Below are positions 46,498 through 54,848 of a stretch of DNA of 64,000 nucleotides, in pieces. The notes below the pieces were generated by a model. That model did not search any database, was not told the origin of the DNA, and was given only the letters and a program-made list of their open reading frames with translations. The stretch covers positions 1-64,000 of the forward strand of contig CAXBOS010000001.1 of NCBI GenBank assembly GCA_963977415.1. The letters run 5' to 3'. Numbering within the stretch: the first letter of the stretch is position 1; every line of letters starts with the position of its first letter. Origin of the DNA: Croceimicrobium sp963977415. Its GTDB lineage: Bacteria > Bacteroidota > Bacteroidia > Flavobacteriales > Schleiferiaceae. Both the position numbers and the translations under genes were made by a program.

Positions 46498-46881
46498 TTA
46501 GTCGAAAGAACAACCAATTAAAAGACTGTCATAAGGCTCTAAATAGACGGTTTTAATCACTTGCTGATTTGGTAATAAGCGAATTTCGGCACAGCCAATC
46601 CAAGTATAGTCAGGACGCTCGCCACGGCTTGCTCGGATACTAAGTGTAGCAGCTTCGTCGTATTTGAGGTTAACCTCGCCATCCTCATTGGTAAATCCGG
46701 ATAACCAAACTTTATTGCCGGGCACTGGTGCTGCAGCTTCAACGAGAACATTTTGTACTCGAGTACTGTCGGAATATGTCTTTACTACAATTGTAAATGG
46801 GTATTCGGGGTTTAGGTCATCGAACTCACAAGCCCCAGCTATTAACCCTAAGCCTAAAAGGAAGAAGAAAGTTTTTTTCAT
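46498..46881 (-). CDS. Small lipoprotein, tandem paralogue A
   Basis: 127 residues from the ATG at 46881 (MKKTFFFLLGLGLIAGAC, lipobox Cys18); the longer start at 46896 would overlap the preceding gene. A beta-rich domain follows (FTIVVKTYSDSTRVQNVLVE, then FTNEDGEVNLKY), similar to a carboxypeptidase-regulatory Ig-like fold. Its neighbour 5 bases upstream has the same layout, so the two probably arose by duplication. Function unknown. Confidence 0.75.
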   Translation of the reverse strand: MKKTFFFLLGLGLIAGACEFDDLNPEYPFTIVVKTYSDSTRVQNVLVEAAAPVPGNKVWLSGFTNEDGEVNLKYDEAATLSIRASRGERPDYTWIGCAEIRLLPNQQVIKTVYLEPYDSLLIGCSFD

Positions 46882-46885
46882 AAAC

Positions 46886-47257
46886 CTATTGATCATCGCG
46901 ACAGCCGTTGTCGACGTCGTTGAATAATTTTAACTCTAAATTGATAGTTTTTACACCTCTTTCTAACTCTGCAAAGGTGCAAGTTTTATAGGGATTTTTG
47001 GTGGCTACAATCTCTACTACGGCTTTGTTTTTCAAAGTAATAGACACTTTACCTTGCTCATCGCTGTAGAGGTAATAATCTACCGAACTATTATCAACAG
47101 GCGCATAAATGCGCACAAGAGCATTCTGGACGGCCACGGTACCATCTTCAACGGTTAAGAATAAATCGAGGGAAAAATCTCGATCGTCACTAGTACAGCC
47201 TCCAAAAAATAGCACCGAGATGGCACTAAGAGTAAATAGTCTTATTAAATTGCTCAT
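46886..47257 (-). CDS. Small lipoprotein, tandem paralogue B
   Basis: 123 residues with a lipobox (LFFGGC, Cys21). The beta domain reads VAVQNALVRIYAP, YSDEQGKVSITLKNKAVVEI and CTFAELERGVKTINLEL, in the same order as the following gene. Upstream partner of a two-gene operon. Function unknown; possibly surface or outer-membrane attached. Confidence 0.75.
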   Translation of the reverse strand: MSNLIRLFTLSAISVLFFGGCTSDDRDFSLDLFLTVEDGTVAVQNALVRIYAPVDNSSVDYYLYSDEQGKVSITLKNKAVVEIVATKNPYKTCTFAELERGVKTINLELKLFNDVDNGCRDDQ

Positions 47258-47336
47258 AATATAAGCCGAATAATTTTCATCTTTGCGGATTCAAATATAG
47301 TAATTAACGGAGGCGAATAAGTATTTAGCATAGAGA

Positions 47337-48356
47337 ATGAAAGAACAAATAGATTTACTCAGTCAAGAAGTGTTCTCATTTTCCTCTAATAAGGAGGAGG
47401 AAATAGAGGCTTGGCGCGTGAAAATGCTGGGGAAAAAGGGAACGATTACCGCTCTATTTAACCAATTCAGAGAAATGCCTCCCGACCTAAAAAGAGAGTG
47501 GGGTAAGCCCTTAAATGCTCTTAAGGTAGCGGCACAAGAAAAAATAAATAGTTTAAAGAACAACCTAGAAAGCACTGATAGTGGCGCATCTGGGCTTGAC
47601 CTAAGCCGTCCAGCAAATTTTTCGAACCTTGGTTCACGCCATCCGGTAAACTTGGTGAAAAATGAAATTGTAGGTATATTTAAACGTATTGGCTTTAACT
47701 TAAGTGAGGGTCCTGAGGTAGAAGATGATTGGCATAATTTCTCCGCTTTAAACTTTCCAGAGGAGCACCCTGCTAGAGATATGCAGGATACATTTTTTGT
47801 AGGCAAGGAACCAGATTGGGCCTTAAGAACCCATACTTCTAGTGTTCAGGTAAGGGTAATGGAAAATCAAAAGCCTCCCATTCGTACGATCTCGCCTGGA
47901 AGAGTATTCAGGAACGAAGCTATTTCGGCCCGTTCACACTGTTTTTTCCACCAAATTGAAGGATTGTATATCGACGAGGGTGTAAGCTTCGCAGATCTCA
48001 AACAAACACTGCTATTTTTCGCGCAAGAGTTTTTTGGACCGGACACTAAAATCAGATTACGCCCTTCCTACTTTCCTTTTACAGAGCCTAGTGCAGAGAT
48101 GGATGTTTACTGGGGCCTGAATAATGAGCGCGATTACCGAATGACCAAAGGAACAGGTTGGTTAGAGGTTCTCGGCTGCGGAATGGTTGATCCTAACGTT
48201 TTAGAAAATAATGGCATTGACTCAACTAAATATAGCGGTTATGCATTCGGCATTGGGGTAGAGCGTATAGCTTTACATCGCTTTCAAATACCAGATATTA
48301 GACTTTTATTTGAAAATGATCTAAACTTTTTAGATCAATTTAAAGCGGCATACTAA
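47337..48356 (+). CDS. pheS: Phenylalanyl-tRNA synthetase alpha subunit
   Basis: 339 residues, typical length. N-terminal coiled coil to about 85, then class II core: RHPVNLVKNEIVGIFKRIGF, VFRNEAISARSHCFFHQIEG (motif 2) and GYAFGIGVERIALHRF (motif 3). The beta subunit gene is not next to it. Ends at a strong terminator. Confidence 0.96.
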   Translation: MKEQIDLLSQEVFSFSSNKEEEIEAWRVKMLGKKGTITALFNQFREMPPDLKREWGKPLNALKVAAQEKINSLKNNLESTDSGASGLDLSRPANFSNLGSRHPVNLVKNEIVGIFKRIGFNLSEGPEVEDDWHNFSALNFPEEHPARDMQDTFFVGKEPDWALRTHTSSVQVRVMENQKPPIRTISPGRVFRNEAISARSHCFFHQIEGLYIDEGVSFADLKQTLLFFAQEFFGPDTKIRLRPSYFPFTEPSAEMDVYWGLNNERDYRMTKGTGWLEVLGCGMVDPNVLENNGIDSTKYSGYAFGIGVERIALHRFQIPDIRLLFENDLNFLDQFKAAY

Positions 48357-48380
48357 GCACTGTTTAGTGGATCTTATATA

Positions 48381-48421
48381 AAAAAGCGGCTAGGGGTAAT
48401 ATTACTCCTAGCCGCTTTTTT
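48381..48421. terminator. Bidirectional terminator between pheS and pyk
   Basis: Near-perfect hairpin starting AAAAAGCGGCTAGG and ending CCTAGCCGCTTTTT with runs of A and T at both ends, so it can stop transcription from both convergent genes. Confidence 0.95.
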
Positions 48422-48437
48422 ATATTGAATAATAGAT

Positions 48438-49868
48438 CTAGTTATCTTCTATTGCCGTAATCTTCATCATATTCGTCATTCCTTGGTCATCTATTGGCAT
48501 ACTCGCGATTTTCACAATTAAATCGCCGCCGCTTACAAGGCCTTTCTCAACTACAATGTTTTTGATATCCTTAAAGGTTTCATCAGTGCTTACCATTTTG
48601 TCGTAAAAGAAACCTCTTACACCCCAAAGCAAGCTCATGGTATTGAGAATATTTCGGTTAGAGGTGAACATTAAAATAATGCTCTTAGGACGGTGAGCGG
48701 CAATTTTAAAGGCAGTATAACCGCTAAAAGACATAGTAAGTATGGCGGAAGCACCAATTTGATCAGCTACCTTACTAGCATTATAACAAACGGAATCGGT
48801 AATAAAACGTCGATTACGGTAGCGGGGAGGATTTTCTTTATTTACCCTTACCTGACCACTTTCTTCCACGTGCGCAATAATTTTAGACATAGCTTCAATT
48901 ACCGCAACAGGATGTTTTCCTACAGATGTTTCACCACTTAGCATTACGGCATCAGCACCATCTAAAACAGAATTAGCAACGTCATTTACTTCTGCGCGCG
49001 TAGGAGTAAGCTGCTCAATCATTGTTTCCATCATTTGCGTAGCAATAACCACAGGTTTAGACTGTAAATGACATTTATTTACAATCATTTTCTGGATAAG
49101 TGGTACTCCTTGCATTGGCACTTCAACCCCTAAATCGCCACGCGCTACCATAATAGCATCGGAAGCTTCAATGATCTCATCAATTTCGACAACCGCTTCG
49201 GGCTTTTCAATTTTAGAAATGATATGACAAAGAGCGTCGTTCTTTTGCAAGATGTCACGCAATTGGTACACATCATTGGGGTTTCTTACGAAAGATAGGG
49301 CTACCCACTCCACGGCTAACTCCATAGCCACTTCTAGGTCTGCTAGATCTTTATCGGTTAAGCAAGGCAAAGAAATGCGAGTATTAGGCAGGTTAACTCC
49401 TTTTTTGGATTTTAAGGGGCCGCCTTGAATAACTTTCGCTTCTACCTTATCGATGCCGTTGCTGTGGATTGCTTCGAGTAAAATTTTACCATCATCAATT
49501 AAAATTCGGTCGCCAATTTTAACATCAGAAGCGAATTGCTGATAGGTCATAAAAACCTGTTTAGCAGTACCCATCTCATCTTTATTGGTAAAGGTTAGCA
49601 CATCTCCTTTCTTTAGGATAGCACCTTCTTCAACTTTACCAATGCGTAACTTCGGTCCTTGTAAATCGGCTAGAATAGCAACGTTAGTTTCTAATTCCTG
49701 ATTTAAACGTTGCACTTTTTTCGCGATTTCACGAGCACTATCATGATCGCTATGAGAAAAGTTAATGCGGAATACATTTACCCCTGCCTTAACCATCTCA
49801 ATCATCACATCATAATCATCTGAAGCGGGCCCTAAAGTGGCAACAATCTTTGCTTTGTTATTTGTCAT
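48438..49868 (-). CDS. pyk: Pyruvate kinase
   Basis: 476 residues. N-terminal KIVATLGPASDDY, metal/ADP-binding FRINFSHSDH, catalytic IISKIEKPEAVVEIDEII, MVARGDLGVEV and QMMETMI. Last step of glycolysis. Follows the IPExxxVDY-family gene by 1 base in the rnc cluster. Confidence 0.97.
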   Translation of the reverse strand: MTNNKAKIVATLGPASDDYDVMIEMVKAGVNVFRINFSHSDHDSAREIAKKVQRLNQELETNVAILADLQGPKLRIGKVEEGAILKKGDVLTFTNKDEMGTAKQVFMTYQQFASDVKIGDRILIDDGKILLEAIHSNGIDKVEAKVIQGGPLKSKKGVNLPNTRISLPCLTDKDLADLEVAMELAVEWVALSFVRNPNDVYQLRDILQKNDALCHIISKIEKPEAVVEIDEIIEASDAIMVARGDLGVEVPMQGVPLIQKMIVNKCHLQSKPVVIATQMMETMIEQLTPTRAEVNDVANSVLDGADAVMLSGETSVGKHPVAVIEAMSKIIAHVEESGQVRVNKENPPRYRNRRFITDSVCYNASKVADQIGASAILTMSFSGYTAFKIAAHRPKSIILMFTSNRNILNTMSLLWGVRGFFYDKMVSTDETFKDIKNIVVEKGLVSGGDLIVKIASMPIDDQGMTNMMKITAIEDN

Positions 49869-49869
49869 C

Positions 49870-50355
49870 TTAATTATTTAATATCTGTTTTAGGCTGCTT
49901 ATCTGTTTTTCAGACAGTTCCTTAAAAACCTTTACTGGTTTAATGGAGCTTAAAGCTACAGCAATTGCTTTTATTTGGTTTATTTCTTCCTCTTCGGCTT
50001 CCAGCCATAGAAGATAATTAAAGCCCTCTTTATTGGGTAGGACAAGCCCATGTACATCATTCTCATCTTCAAAAAGAGAACCCTGTACTTTTTCAATTAA
50101 TTCGCCTTTGTAGCTGTTGTTTTCAACTAAACGGATTTCCAATTCCAGCTCCTTATTTGAAAAGCCGAAAAGTATAAAATTAAAACTTGCCTTAGTGTTA
50201 ATTTTACACAGATCTTTTTGCAAGCGCTGAAAATGGAATAAGGGATGTTTATTTAACTGGTAAACAAGACTTAAAACTTGTAGATGGGAATAGATACCAA
50301 AACCAGCAATTTGATTTTCTGGCCAACTTCCTAAATCAAGTTTATGTCTCGGCAT
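49870..50355 (-). CDS. IPExxxVDY-family protein
   Basis: 161 residues. N-terminal PRHKLDLG, then VLSLVYQLNKHPLFHFQRLQ, fits this Bacteroidota-only family, which lies between rnc and pyk in many relatives as here. The family's name motif is not clearly present at the C-terminus (LSSIKPVKVFKEL). Start overlaps the rnc stop by 14 bases. Function unknown. Confidence 0.75.
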   Translation of the reverse strand: MPRHKLDLGSWPENQIAGFGIYSHLQVLSLVYQLNKHPLFHFQRLQKDLCKINTKASFNFILFGFSNKELELEIRLVENNSYKGELIEKVQGSLFEDENDVHGLVLPNKEGFNYLLWLEAEEEEINQIKAIAVALSSIKPVKVFKELSEKQISSLKQILNN

Positions 50356-51076
50356 AAGTTAAGTTTAAGACTTTAAAGGCATTTTTTGCAGCCTCTTCCT
50401 CCGCTTTTTTCTTGGAAGCTCCCGAGCCTTTTCCTATTAATTCTTGCTGTTTAAAACAGCCAACATGATAGAGAGGATTATGGCTTTCACCTTCGCTGGA
50501 TATAACAGCAAAGCGGATGGGTTGTCGCGCTTTTTGCCCCCATTCTAGTACCGCACTTTTATGACTAGTATAGCGTTCGTCCAAGCCTTTCAGGTCAATT
50601 TTACTCAAGATACGCTTTTCTATGAATTGGCAGCATTGTTCGTAGCCAAGATCTAAATATATGGCCCCAATTAAGGCTTCAAAAGCATCCCCGTAAATGG
50701 ACTTAGCACGTGTTCCCCTAGAGGGTGTATATTTTAGAAGAGCGTCTAAGCCCATAACTAGGCCCAGCTCGTTAAGATGCCTTCTGCTTACAAGCTTACT
50801 GCGCAAATTAGTGAGCTCTCCTTCTTCTTTAAGAGGAAATTTACGATAGATATAATCGGTAATGGCCGCTCCTAAAATAGCATCGCCTAAAAACTCAAGT
50901 CTCTCGTTATTAAGTTTTTTTCCTTTTATTTCTATAGATGAGGAACTGTGAATTAGAGCCAATTCATAAAAGCGGATATTTTTAGGCTCTACCTTGAGTA
51001 TGGCTTTGATTTGAAAATAAAAATTCCCGCCTTTTTCTGGACGGGAATTGAAAGATTTTAACCAAGTAAAAAACAT
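50342..51076 (-). CDS. rnc: Ribonuclease III
   Basis: 244 residues. Catalytic signature NERLEFLGDAILGAAITDYI at about 60-78, second metal Glu near DAFEALIGAIYLD, and a C-terminal dsRNA-binding domain with GKGSGASKKKAEEEAAKNAF. Cleaves double-stranded RNA in rRNA maturation. In line with fabF and acpP upstream. Confidence 0.95.
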   Translation of the reverse strand: MFFTWLKSFNSRPEKGGNFYFQIKAILKVEPKNIRFYELALIHSSSSIEIKGKKLNNERLEFLGDAILGAAITDYIYRKFPLKEEGELTNLRSKLVSRRHLNELGLVMGLDALLKYTPSRGTRAKSIYGDAFEALIGAIYLDLGYEQCCQFIEKRILSKIDLKGLDERYTSHKSAVLEWGQKARQPIRFAVISSEGESHNPLYHVGCFKQQELIGKGSGASKKKAEEEAAKNAFKVLNLTYAET

Positions 51077-51089
51077 CCCAGCAAGATAA

Positions 51090-52340
51090 TTAACTTAACT
51101 TACGGAAAAGAACAGAGGCATTATGGCCGCCAAACCCGAAGGTATTACTAATGGCCGCTCTAATTTCTCTTTCTTGAGGTTTGTGAAGGGTTAAATTAAA
51201 CCTTTCATCAATTTCAGGATCAACAGTACCATGATTTATGGTAGGTGGCACAATATTATTTTTTATGGCTAAAATTGCCGCAATAGCTTCAATTGCACCT
51301 GCCGCACCTAATAAATGGCCCGTCATCGACTTGGTAGAACTAATATTAAGCTTGTAAGCGTCGTCTTTAAAAACCTCTTTTATGGCCTTTAACTCTGCTA
51401 CATCACCAAGTGGTGTGGAGGTTCCATGGACATTGATATAATCAACATCAGCCGGGCTAAGTCCAGATTCTTCTAGCACTTGCTCCATAACACTTTTAGC
51501 ACCAAGGCCCTCTGGATGAGGTGCCGTAATGTGGTGGGCATCAGAACTGATACCACTACCTACTAGTTCAGCATAAATTTTTGCACCGCGCGCTTTAGCG
51601 TGCTCGTATTCTTCAAGAACAATACAACCCGCGCCCTCTCCTAAAACGAATCCATCGCGATCTTTATCAAAAGGACGGCTTGCTGTTTCAGGTGAATCAT
51701 TGCGCGTACTCAATGCATGCATGGCATTAAAGCCACCCATGCCTGCTTCATTAACTGCTGCTTCACTACCACCTGCAAGACAAACATCTATTTTGCCAAG
51801 ACGGATATAGTTAAAAGCGTCGATTAAAGAATTAGTTGAGGAGGCACATGCCGAGACGGTAGAATAGTTTGGTCCTCTAAATCCATATTTGATGCTGATA
51901 TGCCCTGGAGCTAAATCAGCAATCATTTTAGGGATAAAGAAAGGATTAAAACGTGGGGTGCCATCGCCTTTTGCAAAGGCCATGCACTCTTCCAAAAAAG
52001 TGTCTAAACCACCAATTCCGGAGCCCCAAATCACACCAATGCGATCGGGGTTGAAATTTAAATCATTTAGCCCCGCATCAATCACGGCCTCATCAGCCGT
52101 AACCATTGCGTATTGACTAAAACGGTCCATTCTTCTCGCCTCGCGGCGATCGATAAAATCTGTAACGTTGAAATCCTTTAACTCGCAAGCAAATTGCGTT
52201 TTAAACTTTTCAGGATCGAAGCGCGTAATACGGGCAGCACCGCTTTTTCCTGCTAGCAATGCTTGCCAATAGGCTTCCACGTTGTTTCCGATAGGAGTTA
52301 AGGCTCCTAAACCGGTTACTACAACCCTTTTCAGCTCCAT
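51090..52340 (-). CDS. fabF: 3-oxoacyl-ACP synthase II
   Basis: 416 residues. Active Cys in STVSACASSTNS, His in VHGTSTPLGD and MTGHLLGAAGAIEA, Lys in STKSMTGH. Condenses malonyl-ACP with acyl-ACP in fatty acid synthesis. 6 bases after acpP, and 13 bases before rnc. Confidence 0.97.
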   Translation of the reverse strand: MELKRVVVTGLGALTPIGNNVEAYWQALLAGKSGAARITRFDPEKFKTQFACELKDFNVTDFIDRREARRMDRFSQYAMVTADEAVIDAGLNDLNFNPDRIGVIWGSGIGGLDTFLEECMAFAKGDGTPRFNPFFIPKMIADLAPGHISIKYGFRGPNYSTVSACASSTNSLIDAFNYIRLGKIDVCLAGGSEAAVNEAGMGGFNAMHALSTRNDSPETASRPFDKDRDGFVLGEGAGCIVLEEYEHAKARGAKIYAELVGSGISSDAHHITAPHPEGLGAKSVMEQVLEESGLSPADVDYINVHGTSTPLGDVAELKAIKEVFKDDAYKLNISSTKSMTGHLLGAAGAIEAIAAILAIKNNIVPPTINHGTVDPEIDERFNLTLHKPQEREIRAAISNTFGFGGHNASVLFRKLS

Positions 52341-52346
52341 AGAATT

Positions 52347-52583
52347 TTACTTCTTAGCTTCTTCGATATAAGCCACAGCTTGGCCTACAGTGGTAATGTT
52401 TTCAGCTTGGTCATCGGGAATTTGAATGTCAAATTCTTTTTCGAATTCCATAATAAGCTCAACGGTGTCTAGAGAATCGGCACCTAGATCGTTCGTAAAG
52501 CTAGCTTCGGTAGTAACTTCATTTTCGTCCACTCCTAGCTTGTCTACGATGATAGCTTTAACTTTAGAAGCAATGTCTGACAT
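52347..52583 (-). CDS. acpP: Acyl carrier protein
   Basis: 78 residues from the ATG at 52583 (MSDIASKVKAIIVDKLGVDE). A longer frame starting at 52661 would cross the divergent purN promoter. Phosphopantetheine Ser in LGADSLDTVELIMEFE. Carrier for fatty acid synthesis, in operon with fabF. Confidence 0.97.
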   Translation of the reverse strand: MSDIASKVKAIIVDKLGVDENEVTTEASFTNDLGADSLDTVELIMEFEKEFDIQIPDDQAENITTVGQAVAYIEEAKK

Positions 52584-52650
52584 GATAATGTGTTTAATTA
52601 TAGGCTGCAAAGAAAGGAAATAATTCAAAATGCACACGATTAAAACACAA

Positions 52651-52677
52651 TTGGTTTGCACATAGTTTGTATTTTCG
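52651..52677 (+). promoter_or_regulatory. Probable promoter of purN
   Basis: TTG (52651-52653), a 16-base spacer, TATTTTCG (52670-52677), then 17 bases to the purN ATG at 52695. Same layout as the pgk promoter. Confidence 0.5.
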
Positions 52678-52694
52678 TTTCATCAAAAGTACTC

Positions 52695-53261
52695 ATGAAG
52701 AAAATTGTGATCCTAGCTTCGGGCTCAGGAACGAACGCCGAAAACATTGTTCGCTATTTCGAAGATAGCGACTTAGCCAGAGTGGATGCCATTATAACCA
52801 ATAACGCAAAAGCAGGTGTAATTGACAAAGCTCGCAAATTGGGAGTAAGCTGTTTTGTTATTGGAAACCAGTCAGTTGTCGATGGAGAGTTGGCTAAAAA
52901 ACTAATTTCCTTAAAACCGGATTTAATCGTCTTGGCAGGTTATTTAAGGCTAATTCCACAAGACATTATTAGCACTTTTCCTAAACGGATTATTAACATT
53001 CACCCCGCCCTTTTACCCGACTATGGAGGTGAAGGTATGTACGGAAAATATGTCCATCAAGCCGTAGTAGAAAATGAAGATGAGGTAAGCGGAATTACCA
53101 TTCATTACGTAAGTGAAGCTTACGATGAGGGAGAAATCATCTTTCAAGAGGAAGTTGAAATCGACTTTGAAGACGAATGGCAAGACGTGGAATACAAGAT
53201 TAGAGAGCTGGAATACAAACATTATCCAGCGGTAATAGAATATCTTCTGCCAGATCTTTAA
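52695..53261 (+). CDS. purN: Phosphoribosylglycinamide formyltransferase
   Basis: 188 residues from the ATG at 52695 (MKKIVILASGSGTNAENIVR). Catalytic patches NIHPALLPDYGGEGMYG and GITIHYVSEAYDEGEII with the His and Asp. Third step of purine synthesis using formyl-THF. The rnhA ATG overlaps its stop. Confidence 0.95.
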   Translation: MKKIVILASGSGTNAENIVRYFEDSDLARVDAIITNNAKAGVIDKARKLGVSCFVIGNQSVVDGELAKKLISLKPDLIVLAGYLRLIPQDIISTFPKRIINIHPALLPDYGGEGMYGKYVHQAVVENEDEVSGITIHYVSEAYDEGEIIFQEEVEIDFEDEWQDVEYKIRELEYKHYPAVIEYLLPDL

Positions 53262-53734
53262 TGCAAATTTTTATTTATACCGACGGTTCTGCTAGGGGAA
53301 ACCCTGGTCCGGGCGGTTATGGTGTGGTGCTCGAGGCTCAGGGTAAAAGAAAGGAACTTTCCCAAGGTTTTCGACTTACCACTAATAATCGTATGGAACT
53401 CTTGGCTGTTATTATGGGGCTTAAATCTCTAAAAAGTAATGGACATGAGGTTCATATCGTTTCCGATTCCAAGTATGTGGTTGATGCCATTAATAAGGGT
53501 TGGCTTTTTTCTTGGATAAAAAAAGGTTTTAAGGATAAGAAAAATGTGGACCTCTGGAAGATGATTATCCCAGAGCTGGAAAAACACAAACCAACTTTTC
53601 ATTGGGTAAAAGGCCATAACGAACATCCCCAAAATGAACGCTGTGATGCTTTAGCTGTTGCGGCAAGCAAAAGAAAAGATGTATTGGTTGATCACGCTTT
53701 TGAGGACGGAAGAAAAGGTACGGGCTTGTTCTAG
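53261..53734 (+). CDS. rnhA: Ribonuclease HI
   Basis: 157 residues. Catalytic Asp in IYTDGSARGNPGPGGYG, Glu in NNRMELLAVIMGL, Asp in IVSDSKYVVDAI, and the last Asp in NERCDALAVAAS. Removes RNA from RNA-DNA hybrids. Overlaps purN by one base. Confidence 0.96.
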   Translation: MQIFIYTDGSARGNPGPGGYGVVLEAQGKRKELSQGFRLTTNNRMELLAVIMGLKSLKSNGHEVHIVSDSKYVVDAINKGWLFSWIKKGFKDKKNVDLWKMIIPELEKHKPTFHWVKGHNEHPQNERCDALAVAASKRKDVLVDHAFEDGRKGTGLF

Positions 53735-53808
53735 TGCCTTAATCTGACCCGAAAAAAGACTTGATTTTACTAGAGTACTGCAGTTGTAATCAATAATCTA
53801 GTAGAGGG

Positions 53809-54675
53809 CTAGAATAAAATATATTCTTCTGGATCAACCGCAAAACCATTATACCATAGCTCAAAATGTAAATGTGGCCCAGTACTAAGTTCACCCGTGT
53901 TACCAATAATGGCAATGGGCTCACCCGCATTTACTTCTTCTCCTTGTGCTTTTAGCAAAGCAGAATTGTGTTTGTAGATACTAACAAACTTATCGGTATG
54001 TTGCACTATTAATACATAGCCCGTCTCTGCAGTCCATTCTGCAAAAATCACCCGCCCATCCTGAGCCGCTTTTATCACCTCATTTTCTTTGGCAACCACA
54101 TCTACTCCCAAGTGGTTTTCTTCGGCCGAGAAGCTATTAGTAACCAATCCTTTTAAAGGCGTAAAAAAATTGATACTTTCAATATTTAAGCGAGAAGACT
54201 GCCCCACGGGAACACTGAAGCGCTCTTCCTCTTCTACCATTTTGCGTAAAATAGAGTCTTCCTTACTGAGGCTTAGCTTTATCTTTTCTTTATTTAAACT
54301 ATCAACCACCAAACTATCACTTAGGTCTAGCGGCGCTTTTCCCTCAATAATACCCCTTAAATTAAGCATGTATAGATCATTGTAAACCAGTTGCTCTTGC
54401 AAGCTATCCGTTACTGCAGCTAATTCTATAGCCTGCTTTTTTAAAGCTGTACTAGAATAACCAGGAATGTATTCACGCAAAGGGGTAAAGGCAATTAGAA
54501 GCGTAGTACTAGCAATAAGTAGAATAACGGAAATGCCAGCGAAAACAAAAACATTAAGGCGACTAAGCTTAAAAGAAAGCTTCTCCTCAAAAGTGTCGTC
54601 GTTCAATATTACCAAGCGATATTTATTTCGCAGTTTGGTAATTACTTTTTTCTTTTCTTTTTTTTCGAGCGCCAT
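53809..54675 (-). CDS. M23-family peptidoglycan endopeptidase, membrane anchored
   Basis: 288 residues. Cytoplasmic basic N-terminus, a membrane segment at about 38-60, a coiled coil near 80-145, and an M23 domain with HLGVD and GPHLHFELWYNG carrying the zinc residues. Cleaves peptide cross-links of peptidoglycan or regulates amidase. Divergent from sprE. Confidence 0.9.
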   Translation of the reverse strand: MALEKKEKKKVITKLRNKYRLVILNDDTFEEKLSFKLSRLNVFVFAGISVILLIASTTLLIAFTPLREYIPGYSSTALKKQAIELAAVTDSLQEQLVYNDLYMLNLRGIIEGKAPLDLSDSLVVDSLNKEKIKLSLSKEDSILRKMVEEEERFSVPVGQSSRLNIESINFFTPLKGLVTNSFSAEENHLGVDVVAKENEVIKAAQDGRVIFAEWTAETGYVLIVQHTDKFVSIYKHNSALLKAQGEEVNAGEPIAIIGNTGELSTGPHLHFELWYNGFAVDPEEYILF

Positions 54676-54796
54676 GATCTGGGCAAATATCAGAAAAAGG
54701 ATGTCATATTCTTTTTTTTCGGCCTAAAAGGCTGCAAGCTTTTCTTCTCAAATAAAAAGTTCTTGCCCATTGCTTCGTGCTTAGCCTTTTATTACA

Positions 54797-54804
54797 ATAT
54801 TTTT
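54797..54804 (+). promoter_or_regulatory. Probable -7 promoter element of sprE
   Basis: TATTTTTG fits TAnnTTTG and lies about 44 bases before the GTG start at 54849. No -33 TTG at the usual distance. Confidence 0.45.
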
Positions 54805-54848
54805 GCGCATTATATGTTAACACCATTCACCTAGTATAAGGTAAACAC

